Source: Prorocentrum cordatum
Lineage: Eukaryota; Sar; Dinophyceae; Prorocentrales; Prorocentraceae
Direction: 5' to 3'
DNA length: 64,000 bases
NCBI GenBank assembly: GCA_963575745.1
Contig: CAUYUJ010001466.1
Coordinates: 5,001 to 69,000 of the forward strand
In this document: piece by piece, positions 1 to 12,321 of the stretch
Position numbering within the stretch: the first letter of the stretch is position 1
Layout of the letters: every line of letters begins with the position of its first letter
The notes under the pieces: model-generated
Databases searched by the model: none
What the model was told of the DNA's origin: nothing
What the model saw: only the letters and a program-made list of their open reading frames with translations
Made by a program: the position numbers and the translations under genes

Positions 1-883
<883 letters not shown>

Positions 884-1269
884 TTTCCGCTTTTCGCTTT
901 CCGCCCCTCTGACGGTAGCCCCGACGGAACCACTGCAAGCCACAGTGCCTACACGCGCGCGCCAGGAGAGAGGACCAGGGGCATCACCCCGATCCCAAAA
1001 CCTCCACTACTCGGAATCTGCAAAACAGACGTCCCGTCTCTCGGCCACGACCACACAGAGAACCTGGACCCAACCGACGCGGCGAGGTTGCAGTTGGGGC
1101 ACCACACGGCTGGACCGAGGGATTGGCTGATTTGAGGTGGGGCCCTGGCCCCGCGTCAGGCCCTTCGAAGCTCTAGCACGGCCTTCGGCCGGGTGCCCCA
1201 CGCAACGCTCTGAAAGCGCAAGGACCCGTCTCCTTGCGCTCGCGCCGCACACGCCGCACCACACAAGAC
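884..1269. other. Low-information spacer next to LINE remnant
   Basis: GC-moderate sequence without a recognisable gene or tandem repeat. It may be the 3' flank of the retrotransposon remnant to its right, but no poly(A) or target duplication is visible. A short GGCCTTCGGCC dyad lies near 1181. Confidence 0.3.
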
Positions 1270-1877
1270 CTTCAAGGCCACCGACCACAGGAGCCTGTGA
1301 GACCAGTGCGCACGGACGAGCTCAGCAAGGAGCCCAGGACACCTCGACTAAACCAGTCGGGCCCGAGGCGTACACTTACGGCCACACACAAGGTAAATCC
1401 AATGGCCGCCTTGCCACATAATCCGATGCTCTTTGGAATCCGACACGAGCTCGAGCGGGCCAAACACACGACGAAACCGAGGCTTAAGGGCATCAGGAAA
1501 AGAGGCAGCCGCGAGGTGCCCAATGACCCTACCAGTACACAGGGTCACAAAACAGCTGGCCCACCACAGCAGCTTTCGCTGCTGCTCCGCATCCCCCGAA
1601 ACAGGGTGAATCATCGCGCCCATCTTCAGAAAATTATCGGCCAACCGATTCGCACGAAAATGCCACGGGACACCCTGGGCCTGAGCCTCCTTCTAGAAGG
1701 CGTGGGATCGAATCCAGATGAGCTTCAACTGATCCAGCCCGATTTCATTCAACTGAAACCAGATCCTGCACCAAATCTCGGAATACATCTTTGAGGGGCG
1801 GAAGCACGCTTCGGATCCTGCCGCTACTCCATCAACAAGAAACTTGAAAAAGGCATGACAGTGAGCCCACCTACCGA
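1270..1877 (-). pseudogene. LINE ORF2 remnant: RNase H domain and C-terminal tail
   Basis: Read on the minus strand, one frame runs from about 1877 to 1348. It carries an RNase H-like C-terminal half: WIRSHAF, then RANRLADNFLKMGA, which matches the family's (K)xxSHA...GNxxADxxAKxGA pattern. After this comes a tail ending HWIYLVCGRKC, like the zinc-binding tail of dinoflagellate LINE ORF2. A TAG at 1693-1695 interrupts it directly after SHAF, and no reverse transcriptase is visible to the right, so this is a dead 3' fragment. It is a different copy from the element at 13.9-20.5 kb, whose RNase H sequence differs clearly. The family call rests on motif spacing only. Confidence 0.55.
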
Positions 1878-2149
1878 GTTACAAAGACACGCGTGAGAGG
1901 CCCAGAATTCCGCCGCCCCCAATCTCTTGGAGGGCCAAGGGAAACGGGCCCAAATATGAGGCCAATATTGACTCAAGACCCCCCGCCCGTGAGGTGCGTG
2001 CGAAACTGGGATTCATGCACAACCCGTGAATCCCGACCAAACCCCCCCAAAAAAACCCGACCATCCGCCCGCTAGCGCTGATCGCTCCGTCGAACTTGGC
2101 AGGGGGCTGCTCCGACCAAAATGAGCCTGGCGAAGGAACCAACCATATA

Positions 2150-2440
2150 CAGTTGTGAATACCGCACTTGTGCAGGGTGGTGGCGGACGCACGCGGGCGG
2201 TGCCACTGGGACCTTCGGTGGAGCTCCCTATCGGACCACGAAACGCTGTACTGGGTGGGCGAAACGAATGGAGCAAGGGCTGTGCTGGGTGGTGGCGGAC
2301 GCATGCGGGCGGTGCCATGGGGACCTTCGGTGGAGGTCCCTATGGGGCCACGAAACACTGTACTGAGTGGGCGAAACGCAAGGAGCAAGGGCTGTGCTGG
2401 GCGGTGGCGGACGCATGCGGGCGAACCGGCAGCGAACCCC
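2150..2440. repeat. Tandem repeat, about 111-bp unit, 2.6 copies
   Basis: The phrase GGTGGTGGCGGACGCA recurs near 2177, 2289 and 2402, with intervening sequence (GGACCTTCGGTGGAG, GGGCGAAACG) conserved. Open frames here are repeat products. Confidence 0.85.
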
Positions 2441-2600
2441 CCCCCCAGTTCTCGAGGGGCATCGAACCGGTAGTGACCTCTCCCCCGGTTTTCCGAAGGA
2501 AAGGGCGGGGAGGTTCGAACCGGTAGTGACCCCCCCTCGGTTTTCTGGAGGGGGGGGGGGTCGAACCGCCAGTGACCTTCCTCTAGTTTTTGTTCCCCAT
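2440..2600. repeat. CGAACCGGTAGTGACC / CGGTTTTCC repeat, copy 1
   Basis: About 55-bp units of CGAACCGGYAGYGACC, a C-run, GGTTTTCYGRAGG and a G-run, four imperfect copies. The same family appears at 4637-4790, so it is dispersed as well as tandem. Confidence 0.8.
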
Positions 2601-2692
2601 ATCCTAAGATGGGGTTCTTGTTATTACTTGGACGCCTCCTACTCCTCCTCCTCCCTCCTCCTCTTTTCTCCTCCCCTCCTGTCGGACTTACT

Positions 2693-2936
2693 CATACTCA
2701 CACTTGCTCATACTCAGACTTACTCATACACAGACTTACTCATACTCAGATTTACTCATACTCAGACCTACTCATACTCAGACTTACTCACACTCAGACA
2801 TACTCATACACAGACTTACTCATACACAGACTTACTTGACTTACTCATACACAGACTTACTCATACACAGACTTACTCATACTCAGGCATACTCATACTC
2901 AGACCTACTCATACTCAGACTTACTCAACACACATC
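2693..2936. repeat. 16-bp minisatellite (ACTTACTCATACWCAG)n
   Basis: About 15 units of a 16-bp motif alternating CATACTCAG and CATACACAG. Since 16 is not a multiple of three, all frames stay open and give repetitive peptides, which are not genes. Confidence 0.93.
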
Positions 2937-3806
2937 AGATCTGGAGGATGTCTCAGGCGGGGCGCTCGTTTCAGCACCCCTAAGGGGAGCCGCCAGGGGT
3001 GGTTGCACGGGTTCGTTCGCGGCCATTTTGTGGGGATGTCTCAGGCGGTTTGCTTGTTTCCGGGCTCAACATCCTTCGCTTGGAGAGCAGATTGTGAGGA
3101 TGTCTCAGGCGGGGCGCTCGTTTCAGCACCCCTAAAGGGAGCCGCCAGGGGTGATTGCACGGGCTCGTTCGCGGCCATTTTGTGGGGATGTCTCAGGCGG
3201 TTTGCTTGTTTCTGGGCTCAACATCCTTCGCTTGCGGAGCAGATTTGGAGGATGTCTCGAGCGAGGCGCTCATTTTCACCCCCCAGGTGGGCCAGATTTT
3301 GAGGATGTCTCGATGGGTTTGCTTGTTTTGGTGGCCAGGCTCGTGGGCGCAGCACCCCTAAGGGGAGCCGCCAGGGGTGGTTGCACGGGCTCGTTCGCGG
3401 CCATTTTGTGGGGATGTCTCAGGCGGTTTGCCTGTTTCTGTGCCCAACATCCTTCGCTTTCGGAGCAGATTTGGAGGATGTCTCGAGCGAGGCGCTCATT
3501 TTCACCCCCCAGGTGGGCCAGATTTTGAGGATGTCTCGATCGGTTTGCTTGTTTTGGTGGCCAGGCTCGTGGGCAGCACCCCTAAGGGGAGCCGCCAGGG
3601 GTGGTTGCACGGGCTCGTTCGCGGCCATTTTGTGGGGATGTCTCAGGCGGTTTGCTTATTTCTGGGCCCAACATCCTTCGCTTTCGGAGCAGATTTGGAG
3701 GATGTCTCGAGCGAGGCGCTCATTTTCACCCCCCAGGTGGGCCAGATTTTGAGGATGTCTCGATCGGTTTGCTTGTTTTGGTGGCCAGGCTCGTGGGCGC
3801 AGATTC
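2937..3806. repeat. Composite tandem satellite, units of about 145-270 bp
   Basis: Repeating modules: GAGGATGTCTC followed by AGGCG or GAGCGAGGCGCTC; CAGCACCCCTAAGGGGAGCC; TGGTTGCACGGGCTCGTTC; GCGGCCATTTTGTGGGGATG; CAACATCCTTCGCTTTCGG. Major units begin near 2945, 3092, 3350 and 3585, and the last two are about 232 bp. The GAGGATGTCTC motif also forms the leader of the composite repeat at 12.3 kb. Confidence 0.88.
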
Positions 3807-4075
3807 TTCTCAGGATGCCACAGGAGGCTCCAACAGGCTCCAGGAGGCCCCAGGAGACCACATGAGGTCCCAGGAGGCATCAGGAGGCCACAGAAAGACT
3901 CAAGAGGCCACAGGATGTCCCAAGAGGCTCCAGGAGGCCCCAGGAAGCTCCAGAAGGCCTCAGGAAACCACAGGAGGCCCCAGGAGGCAACAGGAAGCGC
4001 CAGGAGGCCTCGGAAGGCAACAGGAGGCCCCGAGAGGCCCCAGGAGCAGGAGGCCTCAGAAGGCAACAGGAGTGG
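3806..4075. repeat. CAGGAGGC-type minisatellite
   Basis: Short units of CAGGAGGCCC/CAGGAGGCAA with 9-15-bp spacing. A second patch of the same motif is at 4362-4442, right of the TTTTACGTATG repeat. Confidence 0.85.
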
Positions 4076-4079
4076 CTCC

Positions 4080-4361
4080 AATCCCATGTGTTTTACGTAT
4101 GCTCCTATCGATTGGGCCTCACCTGGAGCACGATTCTTTGATGTTCTACGTATGTTTCTATAGATGGTCCTTCTCCTGTGTACACAATCCTAAATGTTTT
4201 ACTCATGTTCCTATGTATTGGGCCTCTCCTGGGGCACGAGTCCTTGGTGTTTTACGCGTGTTCCTATAGATTGCCCTTCTCCTGTGGCTCTAATCCGCAA
4301 TGTTTTATGTACGTCTGTTGCTATAGATTGCGCCTCTCCTGGGGCACGAAACCTTCCTAGG
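4080..4361. repeat. AT-richer tandem repeat, about 55-60-bp unit
   Basis: Units of the type TGTTTTACGTATGTTCCTAT, AGATTGSSCCTTCTCCTG and GGGGCACGA recur about five times. No coding content. Confidence 0.75.
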
Positions 4362-4442
4362 AGGTCCCAGGAGGTCCCAAGAGGCTCCTGGAGACCCCAG
4401 GAAGCCCCAGTAGGTTTCAGGAGGCCCCAGGAGGCCCCAGGC

Positions 4443-4904
4443 TCATGCACAGAGACGCGCTCGTACTACTGAGGCTCATTCACACTCCAATTCATTCGCA
4501 GTTAGATTGATGTCCAGACCGTCACAACTGAAGCCCGTTAATATTCGAAAGCTCTTGCGCCTAGACATTCACGGCGGACAGGTCCATGCGAGTAGATGCA
4601 CATATGGGGAGCTCCACGCAGTGAATAATTTTTTGGGGGGGGTCGAACCGGCAGTGGCCCCCCCCCCTTTTCCGAGGGGGGGGTTCGAACCGGTAGCGAC
4701 CTCCACCCGGTTTTCCGAAGAGGGGGGGGGGTCGAACCGGCAGTGCCCCCCCCCCGGTTTCCTGGAGGGGGGGGAAAAGGGTTAGGGGAGGGGGGGGTTT
4801 TGCCGAGGGAAAGGGGGGGGGCGGGGGTGTTCCAGCAGGGGGGGATTTTCAGGGGGTGGGGGGGCCGGGCTCCGGGGGAAGAGGGGGGCGGCGTTCCACA
4901 GTAA
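4443..4904. repeat. Spacer plus CGAACCGG repeat, copy 2, and G-rich tract
   Basis: 4637-4790 repeats the family seen at 2440-2600, with longer C and G runs. 4790-4890 is a G-rich tract with many runs of 5-9 G. The remainder has no recognisable feature. Confidence 0.7.
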
Positions 4905-5215
4905 AGCGGCAGTGGATCACGCTCTGTCTATCATCAGCATCGCGTCTACAATTGTCGACGCCGCCGCGACACCGCGCCCGCCCAAGTCGCCGACTCGCGC
5001 CCAAGTGCCAGCCTGGATGCGCCGAGCGGTCAGCGCCACCGCAGCAGCGTCGGTCGTGCCAAACTACCTGGCCGCTGCGCGCGCGCACGCGCGGGCTGGC
5101 GCGGCCGGAAATGCACCAGCCAGCGCCAAGCATTCATCGCAATCTCCGCCGCATGAGGATTGCAAAACAAGTCGCGGGCGGGCGGGCGGGATGTTTGCGC
5201 GAGCAGTGGAGTGGA
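4905..5215 (-). repeat. Dispersed repeat, inverted copy
   Basis: The reverse complement of this block matches 5365-5660 and 6825-7100. Shared phrases are CGATTTGGGCGGGGGCGG, GACCGCTCGGC, GATTGCGATGA and CTCGCGCAAACA. The three copies form an inverted/direct set and the open frames do not correspond between copies. Confidence 0.8.
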
Positions 5216-5364
5216 CAATTTACTGCGAGCTCAAACTGGGGCAGAATCGCGTGTACATTGCAACGCGAAAATGCAAGTCTTTAGCCCGGGGGGGAACCTA
5301 TCTTCTTTTTAGAAAAAAGGGGAACGATGTTGAACAATATACGCGGTGCATTTCACCCTGCAGA

Positions 5365-5905
5365 ACATGAAATCGTCGAATCCACAGCTCGCGAAATCAC
5401 CCCACCCACCCACCCGCAACTTGGTTTGCAAAACCAATGGAAGTGATTGCGATGAGTGCTTGGCGTGGGCTGGTGCAGCTCTGCGGCCACGGTTGCCCGC
5501 GCATGCTCGCGCGCGCAGCTGCCAACTAGTCTGGCGCGGCCGACGCGAACGCGCCCGCCCTGACCGCTCGGCGCATCCCAGCGGGCACTTCAGTGCGAGT
5601 CGGCGATTTGGGCGGGGGCGGCATCATGGCAACGTCGACAACGGTAGACACGACGATGATAATAGCGATGCTGGCGACGATGCTGACAGCGACGACGGCC
5701 AGTGACGGCGCCGATGCTGGTCACGCCGACGACGATGACAGCGCCCTCGCGTCGGCGACAAAGGTTCTGGAAGGATTTCGACATGCGCGCGCGGCCGACG
5801 CGCGAGAGTGGCCGCGAGGTATTATTTGACACGGATCGTGCCCCCCTAGCACGCGCGCCATGGCGCTCGGATGATGCCGGCACGCGGCGCGAGAGGCCCG
5901 CTTGG
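5365..5905 (+). repeat. Dispersed repeat, direct copy 1
   Basis: Matches 6825-7330 over nearly its whole length (CACCCACCCACCC, TTGGTTTGCAAAAC, GGGCACTTCAGTGCGAGTCG, GGCGGCATCATGGCAACGTC, ACGGATCGTGCC). GCACTTCAGTGC is a short palindrome inside it. Confidence 0.85.
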
Positions 5906-7570
5906 CAGAATTCAATAACAACGCTGAAAAACCGATGGTTCTTTTAAGAATTCGCCAGAGCGCGCGCGCAAGCCTTCCGGGAAAATCATCGTTGCGAAAC
6001 CATGTCTTTTTATATGTGTTTGGAGAATCGAGTTAAATCTTTACGACACCTATATTTTGTGACTGATTCCGGCATGCGCGCGCGACGACGCGCGCGCGTG
6101 CACCTCGTCTCGTCCGTTGCAAAGGATTCTCGCGACAGCACGCGCGCAAGGGCGCTCGAACGATTTCGACATGCGCGCGCGAAACCCTGTTGGTAGCATT
6201 GTATGATACTGCTCAACAACCCATGGTTTTCTTCAGAATTCTCAAACGCGCAAGTTTTTTTTTGAAATCCGCGTTGTGGAACTCTCTGTTTTTATTTGTG
6301 TTGTGGACACTAGATTGTATAATCTTTTCGAAACCGAGAATTTGTGAAGGAGTTCCGCATGCGCGCGCGACGACGCGCGCGTGCGCACTTCGCCATTATT
6401 GTGCTAGGGATTCAGGAAAACCGATGATTTATCATCAACGGGCGTGCGCATGGCATTTTCTTGCAGAGGATGGCGGGGAGTGTCGATACCGGCTCGGCTG
6501 GGATGGATGGACGATGGGGCAGAATCGTATGTAAATTGCGATACGATGAAGCGAAAGGATAATCCCGGGGGGTAGAATCTGTTGTCTTCTGAGAAGGAGA
6601 CTACAGTATACGTGTTTGAATCGATGTGGCGCAATCTCGATTGCGGAATCAAGGTGTTACAGTATACGTTGATCCATCCATGTGACGCCGTCGGTGTGGT
6701 TCTATATATGCTGTGCAAGCTACGTGGTGCTATCTAAGTTGTGCATTCTTCTTTTTCTTCAACTACGGACAATGCGTCGAATACACATCCTACCACGTGG
6801 TGCAACTCACTTGCCGAATTTGAAGTTGTCAACTCCACTGCTCGCGCAAACACCCCACCCACCCACCCTAAACTTGGTTTGCAAAACAAATGTGGGAGCG
6901 ATTGCGATGAGTACTGGGTGTTGGCTGGTGCATCTCTGCGGCCGCTAGACCACGTATGCTCGCGCGCTCAGCGGCCAGCTAGTTTGGCGCGACCGACGCG
7001 AACGCGGTGGCGCTGACCGCTCGGCACATCCCAGCGGGCACTTCAGTGCGAGTCGGCGACTTGGGCGGGGGCGGCATCATGGCAACGTCGCCAACGGTAG
7101 ACACGATGATGATAGCAGCGATGCTGGCGACCATGTTGACAGCGACGACGGGGCAGACAGTGACGGCGCCGATGCTAATCACGCCGACGACGATAGCGGC
7201 GTCCTCGCGTCGATGATGAAGGTTTCGGAAGGAATTCGACATGCGCGCCGCAGACGCGCGAGAGTAGCCCGCATGGTAGTATTTGAAACGGATCGTGCCA
7301 CCCCAGCACGCGCGAAAGGGCGTTTGAACGATTTCGACATGCGCGCGCGAAGCCCGTTTGGTAGCATGTTACGGACATGTGGAAAGCCCATGGTGTATTA
7401 AGAATTCGCTAGAGCGCGCGCACACGCTTTTGATGAAAATCCCCATTACGAAACCTTGTGTTGTTATGTGTTTTGGACCCTCGAGTTTGAAATCCTTCCG
7501 GAAACCAGAAGGTCTTTGAAGGATTTCGGCATGCACGCGCGACGAGGCGCGCATGCGCACTTCGTCTCAT
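5750..7570. repeat. CATGCGCGCGCG palindromic motif family
   Basis: A motif of the form GGAAGGATTTCGACATGCGCGCGCG recurs, intact or degenerate, near 5768, 6070, 6165, 6345, 7225, 7335 and 7520. It is flanked by TTTGAAACCC/AAACCATG-type AT-rich arms. The same phrase, as TTTCGTCTTGCGCGCGCGAA, forms the tandem repeat at 41.3-41.8 kb. Confidence 0.7.
6825..7330 (+). repeat. Dispersed repeat, direct copy 2
   Basis: Second direct copy of the 5365-5905 element, with insertions and substitutions spread evenly. This suggests no selection on a reading frame. Confidence 0.85.
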
Positions 7571-8060
7571 CTGTTGCAGGGGAGTTTTGAAAAACGTATG
7601 ATTTGTGATAAGCGAGTGCGCGCATAGTATGTGTTGCAGAGGATGGCGGGGGGGACCCATTCTGGCCTGGCTGGGATAGCATGAACTCACAGGTAGGAGG
7701 GACACTGGGTCAGAATCATATGTACCAGATGTGTTTTGCACAGGTTCCCGTGGAGTCGATAACTCCAGGGGGGGAAGGGTGGTAGCACCTGTCTCATTGT
7801 TAGAAAGAAGAACCGATGTTGTGTAAGCCTGGGCGGCGACGAGGCGGCGGCGGTGGCCACATGGCCGCCAGACCGACAGACAGGCCCGGACGACGGGCGG
7901 CGACGGGCGGCGACGGCAGCCACAGCCGCCAGACCGACAGACAGGCCCAGACGACGGGCGGCAACGAGGCGGCGACGAGGCGGCGACGGGGCGCCGACGG
8001 CGACCACAGAGCCATCACCAGACCGGCAGACAGTCCTGGCTCCTTACCAAAGACACGAAA
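7400..8060. other. Spacer with short GC-rich tandem repeat
   Basis: 7400-7830 holds nothing recognisable besides one CATGCACGCGCG motif. 7830-8010 contains an imperfect duplication of GCCGCCAGACCGACAGACAG with GGGCGGCGACGAGGCGGCGA spacers. Confidence 0.5.
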
Positions 8061-8890
8061 ACCCGTGAGTGCAAACACTGCTTGGGGAATGAAGCGCACT
8101 CGTACTGCTGCTGCCTGAGATTCCTTCCTCTTGAGCTCAATGATCGTATTCCCACTCCCCCCTCCCCCTCCCTCTCTGCCTGCCTCCCTCCTCCCGCGTT
8201 CCTCCCCACCCTCCCTTCCTTCCCCTCCCTCTCTCACGGGCACCTCCCCCCATCCTCCCTCTCGCAGGGGCCTGTCCTTCGGGACACGACTCGCGCCTCA
8301 AGCGGCCGCTCGAGATGATCCGTGCACCCCGGGAACGCCCTCAGCGAGGCGCAACCCCGAGAAGGTGCCCCGAAGCCATAGGACCTCACGCCCAAATCAT
8401 CCGACGATCGGTTTGCTCAATCCGCGGACCAAGCGCTCCCGACCCCTTCCCCTGGGCCTTGAGGCCCGACAGCGGAGTCCAGAGGCCGAAATATTCGAAA
8501 ATCGCTGAGAGAACAAAAAATCAGATCGTCGGAGATCTGGCCTGGAATGGCTTTCGGAGCGGCCAACAGGGCCACTCGCGACGATTCTGGCACCGCCACA
8601 ACGCTCTCACCAGGGCGCAGCTGATGGAGACCACCCCAAGGCCCGAAAAAAATCCTCCACCACCACCACCACCACCACGCGAGAACCTCGAAAAAACACC
8701 ATTGAGGGCAGGGCGAGCTGGACGTCCTCCTCCTCCTCCTCCTCCTCCTCCTTCTCCTCCTCCATTCCTTGTCCTTATAAATAACTTCTCCCTGTCGCAC
8801 CCCGAAGCCAGTTTTTAGGGCGGGCCGGGTGTTTCGCCTGAGACTTCCTCACGATTTATGATTCTGAAGCTGAAAAAGTGTCAACAGTTT
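8061..8890. other. Unassigned region with CT-rich and (CCT)n tracts
   Basis: 8150-8265 is pyrimidine-rich (CCCTCCCTC type) and 8723-8765 is (CCT)n. Between them the minus strand has an open frame (8417-8800) with a non-repetitive segment at 8420-8650 that could be an old exon. I recognise no domain and call no gene. Confidence 0.3.
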
Positions 8891-9150
8891 CACAGATGGA
8901 GGGCGGGTGGTTTTCAAAATGTGGCTCTCGTCTTAGCGCCGCGCACATTCGTTTTAAACGTTGACAAGAGCTTCACGGATTGAGGGCGGGTCGTTTTCGA
9001 AATGTGGTTCTCGCCTCCGCGCCGCGCACGTTCGTTTACACACATTTCCAAGAGCTTCACGGATTCAGGGAGGTTCCTGTTCAAAATGTGGCTCTCGCCC
9101 CCGCGCCGCGCACATTCGTGTTTAAAACTTGCAAGAGCTTCACGGGTTCC
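8890..9150. repeat. Tandem repeat, about 84-bp unit, 3 copies
   Basis: CAAGAGCTTCACGGATT, TCAAAATGTGGCTCTCG and CGCCGCGCACATTCGT recur with an 80-85-bp period. A flanking phrase at about 8836, GCCTGAGACTTCCTCACGA, is also present at 41910, so this belongs to a dispersed family. 9150-9440 holds nothing I can name. Confidence 0.8.
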
Positions 9151-9440
9151 CATGATCAACGTACCAGAAATTGAGCTTTGGAAGGATTCAGGACTATGCG
9201 GGCGCAACGAGTATGTTGATTCGCTGTGTTGAAGTCCCAAAAATGGCGTTCTGGCACGACTCTGGCTGATAAGTGGCATTGGAATCCCGAGAATCATGTT
9301 TTGGTACGCTTCAGGATCTTCAAACGGTTATCTTCCAACGAGGCAGATCCCCCAGTGGAAATGAACCGTTGTGGGGGCCTATGAAGAGGGAGCCTGGAGG
9401 GAGCGTGTATTCCAACATCGTTGATGACTCTGGGGTTTCC

Positions 9441-9690
9441 ACTGGTCCTCCTCCTCCTCCTCCGCCCCTTCCTCCTCCTCCTCCTCCTCCTCCTCCTCCT
9501 CCTCCTCCTCCTCCTCCTCCTCCTCCTCCTCCTCCTCCTCCTCTTCCCCTCCTCCTCCTCCCTCCTCCTCCTCCTCCTCCTCCTCCTCCCACCCTCCTCC
9601 TCCTCCTCCTCCTCCTCCTCCTCCTCCTCCTCCTCCTCCTCCTCCTCCTCTCCTCCTCCTCCTCCTCCTCCTCCTCTTCCTCCTCTGCCC
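9441..9690. repeat. (CCT)n microsatellite
   Basis: Near-perfect CCT array of about 250 bp. 9690-9828 is a short GC-rich non-repetitive link before the GTC array. Confidence 0.95.
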
Positions 9691-9828
9691 CACGCCGGCC
9701 GCATCCACGGACCCCATGCCCGAGGGGGGCCGCAGAGGGCCCCTCGCGCGGCGCCTGCCGCCCTCCCAGCGCGGCGGCGGCGCGCGGCGGGCGACGCCCT
9801 GCAGGAGCGGAGGCGCAACGAGGCCTGG

Positions 9829-12321
9829 TCGTCGTCGTCGTGGTCGTCGTCGTCGTCGTGGTCGTCGTCGTGGTCGTCATCGTCGTCGTCGACGTCGACG
9901 TCGTCGTGGTCGTCGTCGTCGTCGTGGTCGTCGTCGTCGTCGTGGTCGTCGTTGTCGTTGTGGTCGTCGTCGTCGTGGTCGTCGTCGTCGTGGTCGTCGT
10001 CGTCGTGGTCGTCGTCGTCGTCGTGGTCGTCGTCGTCGTAGTCGTGCTCGTCGTCGTGGTCGTCGTCGTCGTCGGCAGCGTGGTCGTCGTCGTCGTCGTC
10101 GTCGTCGTCAGGGTCGTCGTCGTCGGGGTCTTCGTCGTCGTCGTCGTCGGGGTCTTCGTCGTCCGTGTCTTCATCCGTAGTGGTCGTCGTTCGTCGTGGG
10201 TCGTCATGGTCCGTCGTCATCGTGGGTCGTCGTTCGTCGTGGGTCGGTCGTCGTCGTCGTGGCCCCCCACCTGGTCGTGGTCGTCGTATCGTCGTCGGCA
10301 ACGTATTCGTGGTCGTGGTCGTCGTCGTCGTCGTGGTCGTTGTTCGTGGTCCGTTGTCGTTCGTCGTCGTCGTGGTCGTCAAACGTCGTCGTCGTGGTAG
10401 TCGTCGTCGTCGTCTCGTTCGATCGTCGTGGTCGTCGTCGCTGTCGTGGTCGTCGTCGCCCGTCGTCGTCGTCGTCGTCGTCTGTCTCGTGGTCGTCGTG
10501 TCCGTGTGAGTCGTCGTCGTGGTGTCGTGGTCGTCGTCGTCGTTGGTCGGGGTCGTTGTCGTCGTCGTCGTGGGGTGTCGTCTTCGTCGTGGTCGTCGTG
10601 TCGTGGTGGTGTCATGGTCGTCGTCGTCGTGGTCGTCGTGATCGTCGTTGGTCGTCGTCGTGGTCGTGGTCGTCGTCGTCGTCTGTCAACGTCGTCGTCC
10701 ATCATGGTCGTCGTGTGTGGCCGAACCGTCGTCGTCGTGGTCGTGTCGTCGTCGTGGCGTCGTCGTCGTGGTCGTCGTGGTCGCACTCGTCGTCGTCGTC
10801 GTGGTCGTCGTCGTCGGGTCGTCATCGTGGTCGTCGTCGTCGTGGTCAGTCGTCGTCGTGGTCGTCGTCTTGTGTTCGTCGTCGTGACGTGGTCGTCGTC
10901 GTCGTTCGCCGTCGTCGTCGTCGCCGTCGTTCGTCGTCTCGACGTCGTAGTGGTCGTGGTCGTTCGTCGTCGTCGTCGTGGTCGTCAGTCGTCGTCGTGG
11001 TCGTGTGGTCTGTGGCGCTAGTCGTCGTCGTGGTCGGCGTCGTCGTGGTCGTCGTCGTCGTGGTCGTGGTCGTCGTCATCGTGGTCGTCGTCGTCGTCAC
11101 GGTTGTCGTCGTCGTTGTCGTGGTCGTGGTCGTCGTCGTCGTGGTCGTAGTGGTGTCAACGTGGTCGTCGTCGTCTTGGTCGTCGTCGTCGTCGTGGTCG
11201 TCATCGTCGTCGTGGTCGTCGTCGTGGTCGTCGTCGTCGTCGTGGTCGTCGTCGTGGTCGTCGTCGTCGTCGTCTTCGTCGTCATGGTCGTCGTCGTCGT
11301 GGTCGTCGTCGTGGTCGTCGTCGTCGTGGTCATCGTCATTACCATCGTGGTCGTCGTCGTGGTCGTCGTGATCGTCGCTGTCGTCGTCGTCGTCGGCGTC
11401 ACCGTGGTTGTCGTCGTCGTTGTGGTCGTGGTCGTCGCCATCGTCGTCGTCGTGGTCATCGCCGTCGTCGTCGTCATCATGGTCGTCGACGTTGTCGTCG
11501 TGGTCGTCGTCGTCGGCAGCGTGGTCGTCGTCGTCGTGGTCGTCGTCGTCGTCTTCGTCGGCGTCATTATGGTCGTCGTCATCGTCGTGGTCGTGGTCGT
11601 GGTCGTCGTCGTGGTCGTCGACGTCGTCGTCGTCGTGGTCGTCGTCGTCTTCGTCGTGGTCGTCGTCGCCGTGGTCGTGGTCGTCGTCGTGGTCGTCGTC
11701 GTCGTCGTCGTGGTCGTGGTCGTCGTTGTGATCGTCGTCGTCCTCGTCGTCGTCGTCGTGGTCGTCGTCGTCGACGTCGTCGTGGTCGTCGTCGTCGTGG
11801 CCGTCGTCGTCGTCGACGTCGTCGAGGTCGTGGTCGTCGTCGTCGTCGTCGTGGTCGTCGTTGTCGTGGTCGTCGTGGTCGTGGTCGTCGTCGTCGTCGT
11901 GGTCGGCGTCGTCGTGGTCGTCGTCGTCGTGGTCGTGTTCGTCGTCGTCGTGGTCGTCGTCGTCGTCACGGTTGTCGTCGTCGTTGTCGTGGTCGTGGTC
12001 GTCGTCGTCGTGGTCGTAGTGGTTGTCAACGTGGTCGTCGTCGTCATCTTGGTCGTCGTCGTCGTGGTCGTCATCGTCGCCGTGGTCGTCGTCGTGGTCG
12101 TCGTCGACGTCGTCGACGCCGTCGTGGTCGTCGTGGTCGTCGTCGTCGTCGACGTCGTCGTCGTCGTGGCCGTCGTCGTCGTGGTCGTCGTCGTCGTGGT
12201 CGTCATCGTCGTGGTCGTCGATGTCGTCGTCGTGGTCGTCGTCGTCGTCGTCATCGTGGTCGTCGTAACCGTCGTCGTGGTCGTGGTCGTGGTCGTTGTC
12301 ATCGTCGTCGTGGTCGTCGTC
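9829..12321. repeat. (GTC)n / GTGGTC array
   Basis: About 2.5 kb of GTC units interspersed with GTG. The right-hand 590 bp (about 11730-12321) is nearly identical to 20525-21083, sharing irregular landmarks such as GTCGACGCCGTCGTGGTC and GTCGTAACCGTCG. Poly-Val, poly-Ser/Trp, poly-Thr and poly-Asp open frames are products of the period. Confidence 0.95.
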
